Shown here one piece after another: positions 8,501 to 16,421 of a stretch of DNA of 64,000 nucleotides. Numbering within the stretch: the stretch's first letter is position 1; every line of letters begins with the position of its first letter. The translations under genes and the position numbers were made by a program. The notes below the pieces were generated by a model. That model did no database searches. It was not told where the DNA came from and saw only the letters and a program-made list of their open reading frames with translations. This stretch comes from Planctomycetaceae bacterium. Its GTDB lineage: Bacteria > Planctomycetota > Planctomycetia > Planctomycetales > Planctomycetaceae. The stretch lies in contig JABISG010000053.1 of NCBI GenBank assembly GCA_018699955.1, positions 1 to 64,000 on the forward strand, read 5' to 3'.

Positions 8501-11008
8501 AATGATTTTGCAATCGAGCAGTCGAAACTGGACGAGCGGCGCGATACACTCGATTCGATGCAAACCGAAGTTGAATCCGAGCGGCAACTTCTCGATCAAC
8601 GCGCGCAGGATGTTGAGCAACGACGGTCAACCGTTGATGCCGATACAGCGCGTCTGGAGACGGAACGGCAGGAACTGCGTTCAGAGGCCGAACGTCTCGC
8701 AGCCCGCCAAGACGAGCTCGAGTTACGACAGCGTCAATTCGGCGAAGAGCAGTCGTCGTTCGAGACGCGCACTCACGAATCCGCAGCGGCTGCGGAAAGT
8801 GTGAACGTTGATCGTGCCGCCTTGGAGCGGGACCGAGATCAACTGCGAACCGAGCAGACTGAGTTCACGGCAGAACGAGATGCATTACGGCGAGAGTCGG
8901 AAGAATTGTCGGCGCTCCGCGAGCAGATGTCGTCGCATGACACTGAGTTGACGAGTCGCATGTCACAATTCGACACGGAACGTTCCGATTTGCAGTCCGA
9001 GAAAGAATTGCTCGCTGCCGAGCGGGATGAACTGAAGGCTGCGCAGCAACAACTCGACGTCGATGCTGAGCAGCGGGACGCTCAGGACCGCGAGAGGCTG
9101 GAAGTAGAAACAGACGCGGAAGCCGAACGCGAACAGACGGCGGCCGAATTGAGACAGCGGGACGAACGAGTTGAACAGTTGGAAGAAGAACTGCAATCCA
9201 ACCGCGACCTGGCGACCGAAACACAAGAGAAGGTTGCCGCCGACCTGGACAATATGACCGCAAAGCATGACGAGGCGCTTCGTGAGCTGGAACAGCTGCG
9301 CGAATCCGCGGTCATTTCCGACACATTCGCCGTGAGTGAGACATCGCATGCGGAGGAGCAGCTGGAAGCCCAGCAAGAGTACCTCGACACCGAACTTGCT
9401 CACTTGGAATCGGAACGGCACAAGTTGACGACACAACGGCAAAAGGTGGCAGCCGAGGCACAGGAGTTGGCGCGGGGACAGGCGGACGTGGAAGAAGAGC
9501 GTGCCATCCTCGAAGAGGAACGCGCACAGCTTGAAGATGAACGCCAGACACTCGAGCGCGCACGGAATGGGCGACAAGCTGAAAGTGATTCGTCAAACTC
9601 CGGCATTCCACCAGAGTTTCTTTCGCAGCCGACGCCGCCCATGGACCCGTATGCACCCCAGCAGACTCCCGGCGAAGAACTGTACGACCACTTTCATCCT
9701 CAACAAGAGCATTCTCAACAAGAGAGTGTATCCGCCGAACTCGATGCCGATCCCCTTCTGGACCGGACGAACTGTGAACCGGCCAACCAACTGGAACGGC
9801 CGACGAGCAATCCATCTGGCGACGATGGCGATCTCCTTTCGATGTTTGATCAGTGTGCCGATGAAATTGAATCGGAGACCGCGGAAGAAGTGACCGCCGC
9901 CGAACATCCCGATAGCCGGGATGATCAGCCGTCATCAGAGTCATTGCAGTCTGATCCGAAAGACCCCTTTGGCCTGGGGAACGAGCCAGACTCTGAAGCG
10001 AGCGAATTGAGAGAGAAGCTGGCCGACATGTTTGGAATCGAAGCTGACAAGACGGAATCGGCGGACGAGGTCGATGATCAATCACCCGCGCAGCAACCTC
10101 CGGCCGACGAAGAATGTGACGGCCTGTTGACGTCAATGATGGACTCGCTGACTGCAGAAACACCGGAAGAGAAAGCTGAAGCCGGCGACTCGCAATTGAC
10201 CGAGGCAGTTCAATCAGAAAGCCCGGCGATTGACTCGGCCGAGATTTCGATCACACCGAATGAAACGGCCGACAGCGAGGAATCGGCTGATTCAGCCACC
10301 GAAGGAGAGTCAGGAAAAGACGATTCCATTTCCACCTACATGGAAGAGTTGTTGGCCCGATCTCGCAAGAGTTCCGGTGCAACCGCGCCGGTGGCGAAGC
10401 AGCCCGAAGCACAGCCGGTGAATGAGTGTCACGAAACGCAGCCGGTCGATCCGCAGGAGTCGGCAACCATCGAGGGGAACGCGACCGAAAGGCCTCCGCG
10501 AAACATTCCTCTTGGAGAAATTGCTCCGGCTCATTCCCTGGACAAAGACGCAACACGTGCCGACATGCGAAGCCTCAGGGAACTCGCAAATCTGTCGGCC
10601 CGCACAGCACTCGCCACGCACGCCACGAAGGAAATGCGCGGCAAGATGTTCGTTTCAAGCTTGTTGACGGTTGTCGCGTTTACGGTTGCAGCCGTGTTGT
10701 TTACCGGCAAGCTATGGGGGCCGATGTCGTACGAAGCGACAGGATGGGCCGCGGCACTCGTCGGCGTCATCATGGCGGCAGAGTTGATGCGCTCCACGCT
10801 GCTCGTTCACCGCGTCAAATCAACCGGTCAGATTGCCGACCTGGATCATTCGCCTCAAGCTCAGCGACTTCCGGCTGCGAATGAAACAACTGTTGAGATG
10901 CAGTCCGACCAGCCGCGACAAAATGCCGAACCAATTGAGATTGATGCCTTTGTTATCGATGACGATGAAGCGGACGCCGACATCATCGACGATGTGGTCG
11001 TCGGCTGA
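5537..11008 (+). CDS. Giant FHA-domain / coiled-coil / membrane protein
   Basis: 1823 residues. Residues about 32-112 form an FHA-like phosphothreonine-binding domain (PGKYLIGS, then NSRHC, then the LxxGDxxxxGxxxL-type end), close to the family pattern GR-SRxHA, though Arg is replaced around LIGS. Residues about 145-1350 are an almost unbroken coiled coil rich in Gln, Glu, Arg and Asp. An acidic, Ser/Glu-rich linker follows (about 1350-1680), then two membrane helices near 1703-1723 and 1735-1755, and an acidic tail. So a membrane-anchored rod could be about 170 nm long if the coil is continuous (roughly 0.15 nm per residue, inference). The role might be a scaffold or spacer for cell-shape, division or compartment structure. 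It is the only plus-strand gene between 5 and 13.6 kb. Confidence 0.85.
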   Translation: MLATHNAPTDQNDIPSRQQILVIEPIGDAAVSQPMVLLPGKYLIGSADNCTLTLHGDGVNSRHCLIITDEDQSFVWTFDADTWLNESRVREAVLHAGDQLTVGSVQLRIREATAQERLDDSENTSSALADGHASDRRPMTSPSDVNVERISVDRLSDEMERQLAELRNEVTSQQQKLTEALERQNASVDRVAEQQREANSSDQRIETANRKESLLRELLISVQVRSEELHEQHSVMSAEQARILDEISRRRNDATIESALIRTNSDRLELRERELEGRNANLHERTQKWEEAKRRTEQVHSQRDRQATELQAELDHRQTTIDQRDERLRQLQQECREQRARIDDRAAQLSDEQARHAEEHNARKDALSARLTGMAHWESTIATKRGEVEELAESLQASEEQFRLQEEDWRHRLELVADTAERQQSFETALAERKQTLGEEQQRLESRTDELEQHAESLEREQRELDERADTHAAAKRDQEGMRARLSDQAEQLGQQEQVLGQREQEATKLENQLSSCRDDLAERDRQLAAERHEWEVEVRKTRDELEVANTDLTDVRESQHDEFARRDEALDRRETELSELQNQVSADRIALDEAVEELSAEKQLLTDDRRQLDKSRNALAAAEHDTDRELAIVRSEQEQLRQQQQQLAAAQQQCDEKQREIDSQQGELAGKRQELADSQEEHDRREAELKEERRAIDELCRSLEADQTQLEQDRGEINDQRQQLEQMREQLASQQQHIDEGHSELESDRQKLDAEQKRLLDQQHTLEADAEQLSVREQQLESGISELKEEQSRFEADYESLTTLQDETRNERETLDGQQADIEAAHKTLEQEQSALRQEREAFEAVQSEIEVERTSLISEQERLQADQELYETARAECEVQQAQFESDRESFDAERTGAEESQTDFQQEQAAFTTAQNELQAAQGTLKSEQDTLNAERSSYEESRSEWELKRTELENQREALEADRQKFDTERTNAESLHDDVETQRNDFAIEQSKLDERRDTLDSMQTEVESERQLLDQRAQDVEQRRSTVDADTARLETERQELRSEAERLAARQDELELRQRQFGEEQSSFETRTHESAAAAESVNVDRAALERDRDQLRTEQTEFTAERDALRRESEELSALREQMSSHDTELTSRMSQFDTERSDLQSEKELLAAERDELKAAQQQLDVDAEQRDAQDRERLEVETDAEAEREQTAAELRQRDERVEQLEEELQSNRDLATETQEKVAADLDNMTAKHDEALRELEQLRESAVISDTFAVSETSHAEEQLEAQQEYLDTELAHLESERHKLTTQRQKVAAEAQELARGQADVEEERAILEEERAQLEDERQTLERARNGRQAESDSSNSGIPPEFLSQPTPPMDPYAPQQTPGEELYDHFHPQQEHSQQESVSAELDADPLLDRTNCEPANQLERPTSNPSGDDGDLLSMFDQCADEIESETAEEVTAAEHPDSRDDQPSSESLQSDPKDPFGLGNEPDSEASELREKLADMFGIEADKTESADEVDDQSPAQQPPADEECDGLLTSMMDSLTAETPEEKAEAGDSQLTEAVQSESPAIDSAEISITPNETADSEESADSATEGESGKDDSISTYMEELLARSRKSSGATAPVAKQPEAQPVNECHETQPVDPQESATIEGNATERPPRNIPLGEIAPAHSLDKDATRADMRSLRELANLSARTALATHATKEMRGKMFVSSLLTVVAFTVAAVLFTGKLWGPMSYEATGWAAALVGVIMAAELMRSTLLVHRVKSTGQIADLDHSPQAQRLPAANETTVEMQSDQPRQNAEPIEIDAFVIDDDEADADIIDDVVVG

Positions 11009-11021
11009 AAACCGAAACAAC

Positions 11022-12752
11022 TCAGCCCCGCACAACGGACAACACTGTCTCAGTGAAATCGACAGCAAACTGGTCCAGGTCGCACAGCGGCGAAGCGGAA
11101 AGTTGCGACCGGAGACTTTGCCGCAGCCTTTGCAAGCGAGGCAGGTCGCGGGCAAGTTCGATTGCGATTCGGATGTAATCGTCCCGGTCCCTCGCGATAG
11201 TCTCGGTCTGCCCGGCATTCGACATATGCGATAGCGAATGCCGCGACGCGAAGCGGGCGGCGGGACACGTCACGACGGGAACGCCCATCCATAGCGATTC
11301 GCAAGTCGTCAGTCCGCCCGAATACGGAAACGGATCGAGCGCGATATCGACACGATTGTGGGCGTTCAAATGATCGACGTGCGGCGTCTGCCCTTGCAAG
11401 AGAATCCGCTCCGGTGACACGCCCCGCGTTTCAAATTGATTCCGTAGTCGCGCTTGCACGCCCGGATCGTCAAACCCCTTATACTTCAGCAGCAGTTGTG
11501 AATCCGCGACCGCTTGCAAGAGTTCCGCCCAGACATCGACAACCTGTTCGTTGATTTTGCAGACGTTATTCATCGCGCAGAATGTGACGTGTCCCGCCGA
11601 TAGCGCCGGCAACTCTGCCACGTCTGGTGCGTAGGAAGGTGGCTGGAAAGCAATGTAGCCGTTCGGCATTCGTAACGGCTGTTCGCTCATCAGCGATTCC
11701 AACTCCGGCGGCACATGGAAGCGATCGCACAGTAGGTAATCCATCGTCGCCAACCCGGTCCCGCCAACATAGCCGGCCCAGGTGATCTGTACCGGAGCCG
11801 CACGGCGAGCGAAAACCGACAGACGATTGCCATCGGTGTGACCCGCCAAATCGAAGAGTACGTCGATTTCGTCCGCCGCAATCTGTGCGGTCAATTGGTC
11901 ATCGGAATGGTGCCACACATCGCGCCACAAACCGGCCAACGGCCGCAACTGGGCGTTGAATTCGTCGGCCTGTTTGTGATCCGAATAACAAACCGTGTGA
12001 ATCACGGAAGGGTCCAACCGCTGCATCAATGGCAGCATGAAAATACCGACTGGATGATTGCCCAAATCGGGTGACACAAAGCCGATCCGCAACCGCCCGC
12101 CATGAGTACGCGATGAAGACACGGCGGAGACATCCGGCGGTGCGTGTCGTTCGTTCCAACGGCGGTGAAGTCTTGCCAATTCCTCGTCATCGGTGCGCGG
12201 GTCGTATTGCAGCGCGAACAACCACTGGCTGTGCAACCGCGCGTCCAGCGGAGCTGCTTCCATTGCGGTCTGAAATTGCTCGACCGCTTCGTCCACACGG
12301 CCCGCCATCTTGAGCGCGTTCGCCAATCCCGCCAGAAACTGCGTCGATTCATCGCGTGGCTTGCCATCGTGTTGCAGGCAGTCAATCGCTTCGGTCAACC
12401 GACCTTGCGGCTTTAACAAGTTCGCGAGGTTGTGGCGGGCCGAATTGAAATCGGGCTGCTGTTGCAATGTCCGCTGATAGGCCGCCTCGGCAGCTTCGTC
12501 GTCTCCCAGTTCACCGAGGATGACGGCCAGATTGTAATTCGCCTGCGCGTTCTCCGGCTGTAATGCCAACGAACGCTCGATGAACGCCACCGCATCGTAA
12601 TTGCGGCCCATCACATGTGCCGCGACACCACGGTAATGCCAGGCGTCGGCGTGTCGAAAGTCGGCCTCGAGCACCTGAATCCACAGTTGCTCAGCTTCAA
12701 CGGCCCGCCCGGCCTGCTGATGTTCCAATGCCGCGTTAATAATTTCCTGCAC
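11022..12752 (-). CDS. TPR protein with O-GlcNAc-transferase-like (GT41) catalytic domain
   Basis: 576 residues. The N-terminal third (about 1-190) has at least four TPR units. The C-terminal part (from about 215) matches the GT41 / SPINDLY family: RIGFVSPDLGNHPVG with the His-Pro dyad, DLAGHTDGNRL near the middle of the domain, the PVQITWAGYVGGTG block and, near the end, LDPFPYSGGLTTCESLWMGVPVV, the UDP-sugar-binding GGxTTxxxLxxGVPV motif. Eukaryotic relatives transfer GlcNAc or fucose to Ser/Thr; bacterial ones modify proteins such as flagellin or adhesins, with unproven targets here. It converges on the giant coiled-coil gene with only 13 nt between the stops. Confidence 0.9.
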   Translation of the reverse strand: MQEIINAALEHQQAGRAVEAEQLWIQVLEADFRHADAWHYRGVAAHVMGRNYDAVAFIERSLALQPENAQANYNLAVILGELGDDEAAEAAYQRTLQQQPDFNSARHNLANLLKPQGRLTEAIDCLQHDGKPRDESTQFLAGLANALKMAGRVDEAVEQFQTAMEAAPLDARLHSQWLFALQYDPRTDDEELARLHRRWNERHAPPDVSAVSSSRTHGGRLRIGFVSPDLGNHPVGIFMLPLMQRLDPSVIHTVCYSDHKQADEFNAQLRPLAGLWRDVWHHSDDQLTAQIAADEIDVLFDLAGHTDGNRLSVFARRAAPVQITWAGYVGGTGLATMDYLLCDRFHVPPELESLMSEQPLRMPNGYIAFQPPSYAPDVAELPALSAGHVTFCAMNNVCKINEQVVDVWAELLQAVADSQLLLKYKGFDDPGVQARLRNQFETRGVSPERILLQGQTPHVDHLNAHNRVDIALDPFPYSGGLTTCESLWMGVPVVTCPAARFASRHSLSHMSNAGQTETIARDRDDYIRIAIELARDLPRLQRLRQSLRSQLSASPLCDLDQFAVDFTETVLSVVRG

Positions 12753-12870
12753 GCGAATTCTCCAAATTCAATCGCGAGAATTGTACTCGGAGATTGCCCT
12801 GCGTGCGAAGCAAACGGTGATGCCGAACGGTACACGCAGCCGATTTGACCGGGAAATACGAGTTGAGAAA

Positions 12871-12961
12871 GGGTGGCTGGGGCCGTAGCGAAGCGCAACC
12901 CCCAGCGAGCGCTCGTTCTGGGGGCTGTGCTCCGAAAACGTCGCTTCGACCCCAGCCACCC
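12871..12961. repeat. Nested palindromic element
   Basis: The outer arms GGGTGGCTGGGG (12871-12882) and CCCCAGCCACCC (12950-12961) are perfect inverted repeats. A second pair CGAAGCG/CGCTTCG lies inside, then CCCCCAG (12899-12905) / CTGGGGG (12918-12924) around the palindrome CGAGCGCTCG (12906-12915). It fills most of the spacer between the RraB-like gene and the TPR gene and could end or attenuate that transcript; it may also be a mobile REP/MITE unit. Confidence 0.75.
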
Positions 12962-12966
12962 ACTGC

Positions 12967-13329
12967 CTACTCTTCCTCATCCACGTTGCCGAAGGTTCCC
13001 CAGCCGTCCACGTAGGCATCCAACGGTTTGGCGATGCCGTCCAGTTCACTCTGTGCGGCGATGATGGCGTCGTACGTAAGCACCATGCTCTTCGTGCATT
13101 CACACGTCCACAAATCACCGGATTCTTCGACGTCCGCTTCTTCATCGTCGCGGTAAATCGACGTGCGATAACCCAGCTTGAGTGCTTCCTCGGCGACCCG
13201 AGTCGCAACCGCTTCATCCGCCGCAGCAATCTGCACATCGACGTCCATCGGTTGCGACATATCATTACCACCCTCGGCAATCGCACGAAGTGCGTCGCCG
13301 TCCGCATCGTTTGGGTATTCGTCTGTCAT
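12967..13329 (-). CDS. RraB-like (ribonuclease E regulator) family protein
   Basis: 120 residues, acidic. It resembles the RraB fold: an N-terminal DADGDALRAIAEGGNDMSQP block, then a strand-helix unit (DVDVQIAAADEAVATRVAEEA, LGYRTSIYRDDEE), a WTCECTKSMV strand and the C-terminal helix ending in YDGWG-like text (VDGWGTF). In gammaproteobacteria RraB binds RNase E and changes degradosome composition; many distant relatives exist with no proven partner. The plain start is the ATG at 13329. It faces the SHD1 gene across a 330-nt spacer with repeats. Confidence 0.72.
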   Translation of the reverse strand: MTDEYPNDADGDALRAIAEGGNDMSQPMDVDVQIAAADEAVATRVAEEALKLGYRTSIYRDDEEADVEESGDLWTCECTKSMVLTYDAIIAAQSELDGIAKPLDAYVDGWGTFGNVDEEE

Positions 13330-13380
13330 ATGTCTTCCTCACTAATCCAAACTCAGATTGTTCAATTCAAGTCTCAAAGC

Positions 13381-13402
13381 CCTCGGGCTGCGGCCCGAGG
13401 GG
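13381..13402. repeat. REP-like palindrome, copy 3 with compensatory stem change
   Basis: CCCTCGGG, loop CTGCGG, CCCGAGGG: same 8-bp stem and 6-nt loop as 636-657 and 49576-49597, with A:T at the fourth stem position changed to T:A on both sides. The flanks match the other copies in reverse orientation (GTCAA versus TTGAT). Confidence 0.65.
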
Positions 13403-13532
13403 TCAATCAACTCAGACACGGCCACTCAGTCATGCAACGGATTTCTGGTTGAAACACCGACATTAAGAAACAGTATTTCTTGAACACCATGTGAACAGAC
13501 TATTGAACAATCCCACAAATTGCGATATGTTG

Positions 13533-13572
13533 ACACGCGAACACACGAACACACGAACAGACGAATGAAAGC
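13533..13572. repeat. Octanucleotide array (ACACACGA-type)
   Basis: Five successive 8-nt units: ACACGCGA, ACACACGA, ACACACGA, ACAGACGA, ATGAAAGC. It lies about 90 nt upstream of the SHD1 gene. Confidence 0.65.
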
Positions 13573-13661
13573 CGAAAGCGATCTCCCTCGTTTTGCGGTC
13601 ACAACGCCTGTTCCGCGTCCGCTTTGATCCGTTCGATCTAACCGGGTGATGGGGCCAACCG

Positions 13662-14918
13662 ATGACTGGTGATAGATTTTCCTTGTCAATGCTCGCGCTG
13701 TTCTTAGCTTCGACGCTATCACCAGCGCTCGTGGTAGCCGCTCCGCGGACTTTTACTGGCCACGACGGCACAACGATCAGAGCCAATCTGGTCGGCGTGA
13801 AGGATGGGGTTGTCGTGTTGCGCAGCGGGCGTAATCGAAACTTCATTCCCTTTCCAAATTTCGTGCTGGCTGACCGGGAATACATTGTCGCAACGTTCAA
13901 CGAGCGGAAGAAACCGGAACTCATCGCCCAGTTGTTAACGGCAGCGCTGCGGAGCCCCTTGGGGGCACCCAAACAAAACGTTACACAACAACGTTCTGAT
14001 ATTCCCAGAGCGGTGATTCCGGGACAACAGAAATCAAACCAGTCGCAGAAGTTGGACGGCGTGCCATTGCCTTCGCCGGAATTGCTGCAACTGCCCGACA
14101 CGCGGATTTGGACCGATCTGCTGGGGCGTCAGGTGCAGGCCCAATTTGAAAAGGTGACGGCAGAGGGCAACGTCGCATTGCGCGATGGTTACCGTTCCCA
14201 AAAGCTGCCGTTGGTCGCCTTCATTCGCAGCGATCTCGAGTACATTCAGCAGGTCCTCAAAGACGACCTGGAACTCGAAGTGTTCCCGCCGGGTGAATTG
14301 CAACCGCTGACCGCCGAGCAGACCGCAGCGGGATATCGCGTTTGGACAGATCGCAAGGGAGTCACGCTCAACGCAAAGTTTGTCCGTCACTTCAGACGCG
14401 ACCTGACACTGGAAGTCGATGGGACCAACACAGATTTCCCCTTTCACGGTCTCTCAGTTGCCGATCGTGACCGGGTTACTGCAGAGAACAAGCGGCGTGC
14501 CGATGCGGCCCGTGCCAAAGCGGAGGCAACGCAGGCAGCCGCGGGGGCGTCGGCTGGACCGAGCGGTGCGGGCATGTCTCCGGGTCAGCCCGGTTATCGC
14601 CCAACGACGCCAGGCTATTCTCCGCCAATGTCGAACCGGCCCGACTACACGCCGCCAACCTTCACACCACCGACCTACACCCCGCCGACGGATACTCAGC
14701 CGGAGTTTTCGCTGCCCGAGTTTGAGTATGAGTTTCATTGCGACCGCTGCGGCCACACGTGGACCCGCGAGCATAAAGCGGTGGACCAGTGTCCCAAATG
14801 CAGCGGCGGTGGCGGTGCGTATGGTGAGGGCCGAAGAATCGGTCGCTACTCTGGTTTTGGCGCTCTCATTGGTCTGATTGGATTTGGCATCCGCTGGCTG
14901 CTGTACCGTAGAGACTGA
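13662..14918 (+). CDS. Secreted/membrane protein with three SHD1 repeats and a zinc ribbon
   Basis: 418 residues. After a signal peptide (residues about 1-26) come three SHD1 (SLA1 homology 1) units, each opening with R(T/I/V)(F/W)T-x-(H/L/R)-x-G and closing with a D-R/L-E/D-Y-I/V-like end: near residues 29-76, 147-197 and 222-272. SHD1 folds in yeast Sla1 bind NPF peptides; in planctomycetes they are common in exported proteins, where the ligand is unknown. A Pro/Tyr/Thr-rich linker (YTPPTFTPPTYTPPTDT) leads to a zinc ribbon (CDRCGHTW ... CPKCSGGG) and a C-terminal helix (GALIGLIGFGIRWLL). The neighbour on the other strand is unrelated, so it is probably a single-gene unit. Confidence 0.82.
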   Translation: MTGDRFSLSMLALFLASTLSPALVVAAPRTFTGHDGTTIRANLVGVKDGVVVLRSGRNRNFIPFPNFVLADREYIVATFNERKKPELIAQLLTAALRSPLGAPKQNVTQQRSDIPRAVIPGQQKSNQSQKLDGVPLPSPELLQLPDTRIWTDLLGRQVQAQFEKVTAEGNVALRDGYRSQKLPLVAFIRSDLEYIQQVLKDDLELEVFPPGELQPLTAEQTAAGYRVWTDRKGVTLNAKFVRHFRRDLTLEVDGTNTDFPFHGLSVADRDRVTAENKRRADAARAKAEATQAAAGASAGPSGAGMSPGQPGYRPTTPGYSPPMSNRPDYTPPTFTPPTYTPPTDTQPEFSLPEFEYEFHCDRCGHTWTREHKAVDQCPKCSGGGGAYGEGRRIGRYSGFGALIGLIGFGIRWLLYRRD

Positions 14919-14972
14919 GGGTGCTGGGGCATGGGGCTTTGCGTTGCCTCGCTGATGCAGCCTTGTTGGGCA

Positions 14973-15488
14973 TCACTTCTTGTTCTTCGGCTGTCGTTCA
15001 ATAAAGTCCTCGATCTCGCCCCCCGACTTAACCGTGAAGTCCGCTGGGATGCGAAGTTCGTTGAGTTTGACGCGGCCACCCAGCCAGATGTCAATGTGAA
15101 GACGCAGCCCACCAAACTTGCCCGAGTCTGAGTCTGATCGGCGAAAAGTCTGCACCAGCCAGTCGGTGGGAATCTTGCGGTTCTGCGCGACGTACTTCGG
15201 CACGACCATCGGCCCCACATGCAGAACTACCGTCTTGGACACAAACGGTGTGTTCAATATCGACGGGATCTTTGGCTTGCCAAAGTTGGCGAGTTGCTCA
15301 TTAATCGCCGCCGTGTCACCGGCGTAGTACGTTCCGACCGCGCCGAAGTTTCCGTCGTACCCATGAACGCAATGTTTCCCCGCCGCCGCAATCCGCGCCT
15401 TGGAAAACGGAATCAACCATGCGGACACCTCATTGGCGAACACGCCAACTGTTACGACAACCAGCAGAGCGGCGAAACATTTTTTCAT
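14973..15488 (-). CDS. Secreted hypothetical protein
   Basis: 171 residues starting MKKCFAALLVVVTVGVFANEVSA, a clear Sec signal peptide with a cleavage site near residue 23. The mature part has mixed alpha/beta character (VVLHVGPMVVPKYVA, LRLHIDIWLGGRVKLNELRIP) and a charged C-terminus ending KNKK. I do not recognise the family. It converges with the SHD1 gene (stop 14918) across 54 nt. The ATG at 15488 is the only start that keeps the signal peptide. Confidence 0.65.
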   Translation of the reverse strand: MKKCFAALLVVVTVGVFANEVSAWLIPFSKARIAAAGKHCVHGYDGNFGAVGTYYAGDTAAINEQLANFGKPKIPSILNTPFVSKTVVLHVGPMVVPKYVAQNRKIPTDWLVQTFRRSDSDSGKFGGLRLHIDIWLGGRVKLNELRIPADFTVKSGGEIEDFIERQPKNKK

Positions 15489-15532
15489 TTGAGACTTCCT
15501 TTCGGATCGCCACTAATTTGTCACGCGAGTTC

Positions 15533-15568
15533 TTACTGGCTCCCAAATCGGAGCTTGGGAACCAGTAA
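15533..15568. repeat. Palindrome TTACTGGCTCCCAA / TTGGGAACCAGTAA
   Basis: Arms 15533-15546 and 15555-15568 pair over 14 positions with one mismatch, loop about 8 nt. It lies between two minus-strand genes and could form a terminator-like hairpin; the CCCAAGC-type core resembles 31590-31607. Confidence 0.65.
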
Positions 15569-15610
15569 TTACCGAACCATGATTTTTGAGCGACCGATTA
15601 TCGGGAAGAC

Positions 15611-16141
15611 TTAGATCGACCTTAGTCGTTCGTCCACCCCAATTCTAAAAAACCTGTGAGCACCGGCACTGCGCCGACGAATTCGCCAAGAGTGTAAAAT
15701 GACGGCTTCCGTCTCGTCTATCTGGAAGCGACACAAAATCACATAGTCTTCGTACAAGGGTGACAGGTACTCCACCTCAAATTCATATGCACGGTGCCAG
15801 CTTAGCATAAGGTGTGTCGCGCCAACTTCTGCAATGACTTCGTCATCGTCCATCCCTATCTTCAACGCACCTGACAAACGAGCAAGCACGCGATCGTCAT
15901 CTGATACGTGATTGACCGTGCTTCCGATTTGCAGATTGTTGACCGCCGCATGTGGCAATTGTCCTGTTGTTCGCTGGGGTCGGAACTGTTCTGGAACGTT
16001 GCGCCGCAATTCAGGATCACCCGAAAGAAACGCCGATGCTGTGATACACAGCACGACGAAGCAGAGCGCAACAGCAATCAGCTGATGCCCGGGTGGACGC
16101 TTACAAGACGGTGGTGAGGAACTAACAGTCCGCATCGGCAT
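15611..16141 (-). CDS. Membrane-anchored hypothetical protein
   Basis: About 176 residues from the ATG at 16141 (a second ATG at 16135 is equally possible). A single N-terminal anchor (HQLIAVALCFVVLCITASAF) is followed by a region of mixed alpha/beta type with a hydrophobic strand pair (EYLSPLYEDYVILCRFQIDETEAVILHSW) and a basic C-terminus (RIRRRSAGAHRF). The open frame runs upstream to 16318 but that part is polar, and overlaps a palindromic repeat. No family recognised; moderately convincing as a gene because the hydrophobic anchor and codon usage fit neighbouring secreted proteins. Confidence 0.5.
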   Translation of the reverse strand: MPMRTVSSSPPSCKRPPGHQLIAVALCFVVLCITASAFLSGDPELRRNVPEQFRPQRTTGQLPHAAVNNLQIGSTVNHVSDDDRVLARLSGALKIGMDDDEVIAEVGATHLMLSWHRAYEFEVEYLSPLYEDYVILCRFQIDETEAVILHSWRIRRRSAGAHRFFRIGVDERLRSI

Positions 16142-16317
16142 CGTTCCCAGCTTTCTCTGGCCGCGCACCCAACCTGGTTCTGGTTGACAAGCTGTCGAAA
16201 AGAGAGGTTCGTTGTCCGAACGGACCCTCTGGCCACACTCAACGGTGCCCCGATTCTCTACGTTCCCCGTCCGAATGGCAAGAACATTCCCCAGCGTTGC
16301 ATCAAAACCGCATGGCA

Positions 16318-16391
16318 TTTAGCCGGCCCGCTTGCGGGGCGTGGCGATGACGCGTTAACCCGACACACACGGGGCAAGCCGCGTGGCTAAA
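16318..16391. repeat. Imperfect palindromic intergenic element
   Basis: Arms TTTAGCC (16318-16324) and GGCTAAA (16385-16391) with further pairing GCTTGC/GCAAGC inside. It sits between the DUF1501 gene and the next minus-strand gene; unknown role. Confidence 0.55.
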
Positions 16392-16421
16392 TGGATTTGT
16401 GCGTTCGGTGAACGTCGTGAA

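Larger units (their letters stand above)
13330..13661. other. Repeat-bearing intergenic region
   Basis: Divergent spacer between the RraB-like and SHD1 genes. It contains a REP-like palindrome (13381-13402) and an 8-nt-period array (13533-13572); no gene was seen. Confidence 0.6.
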
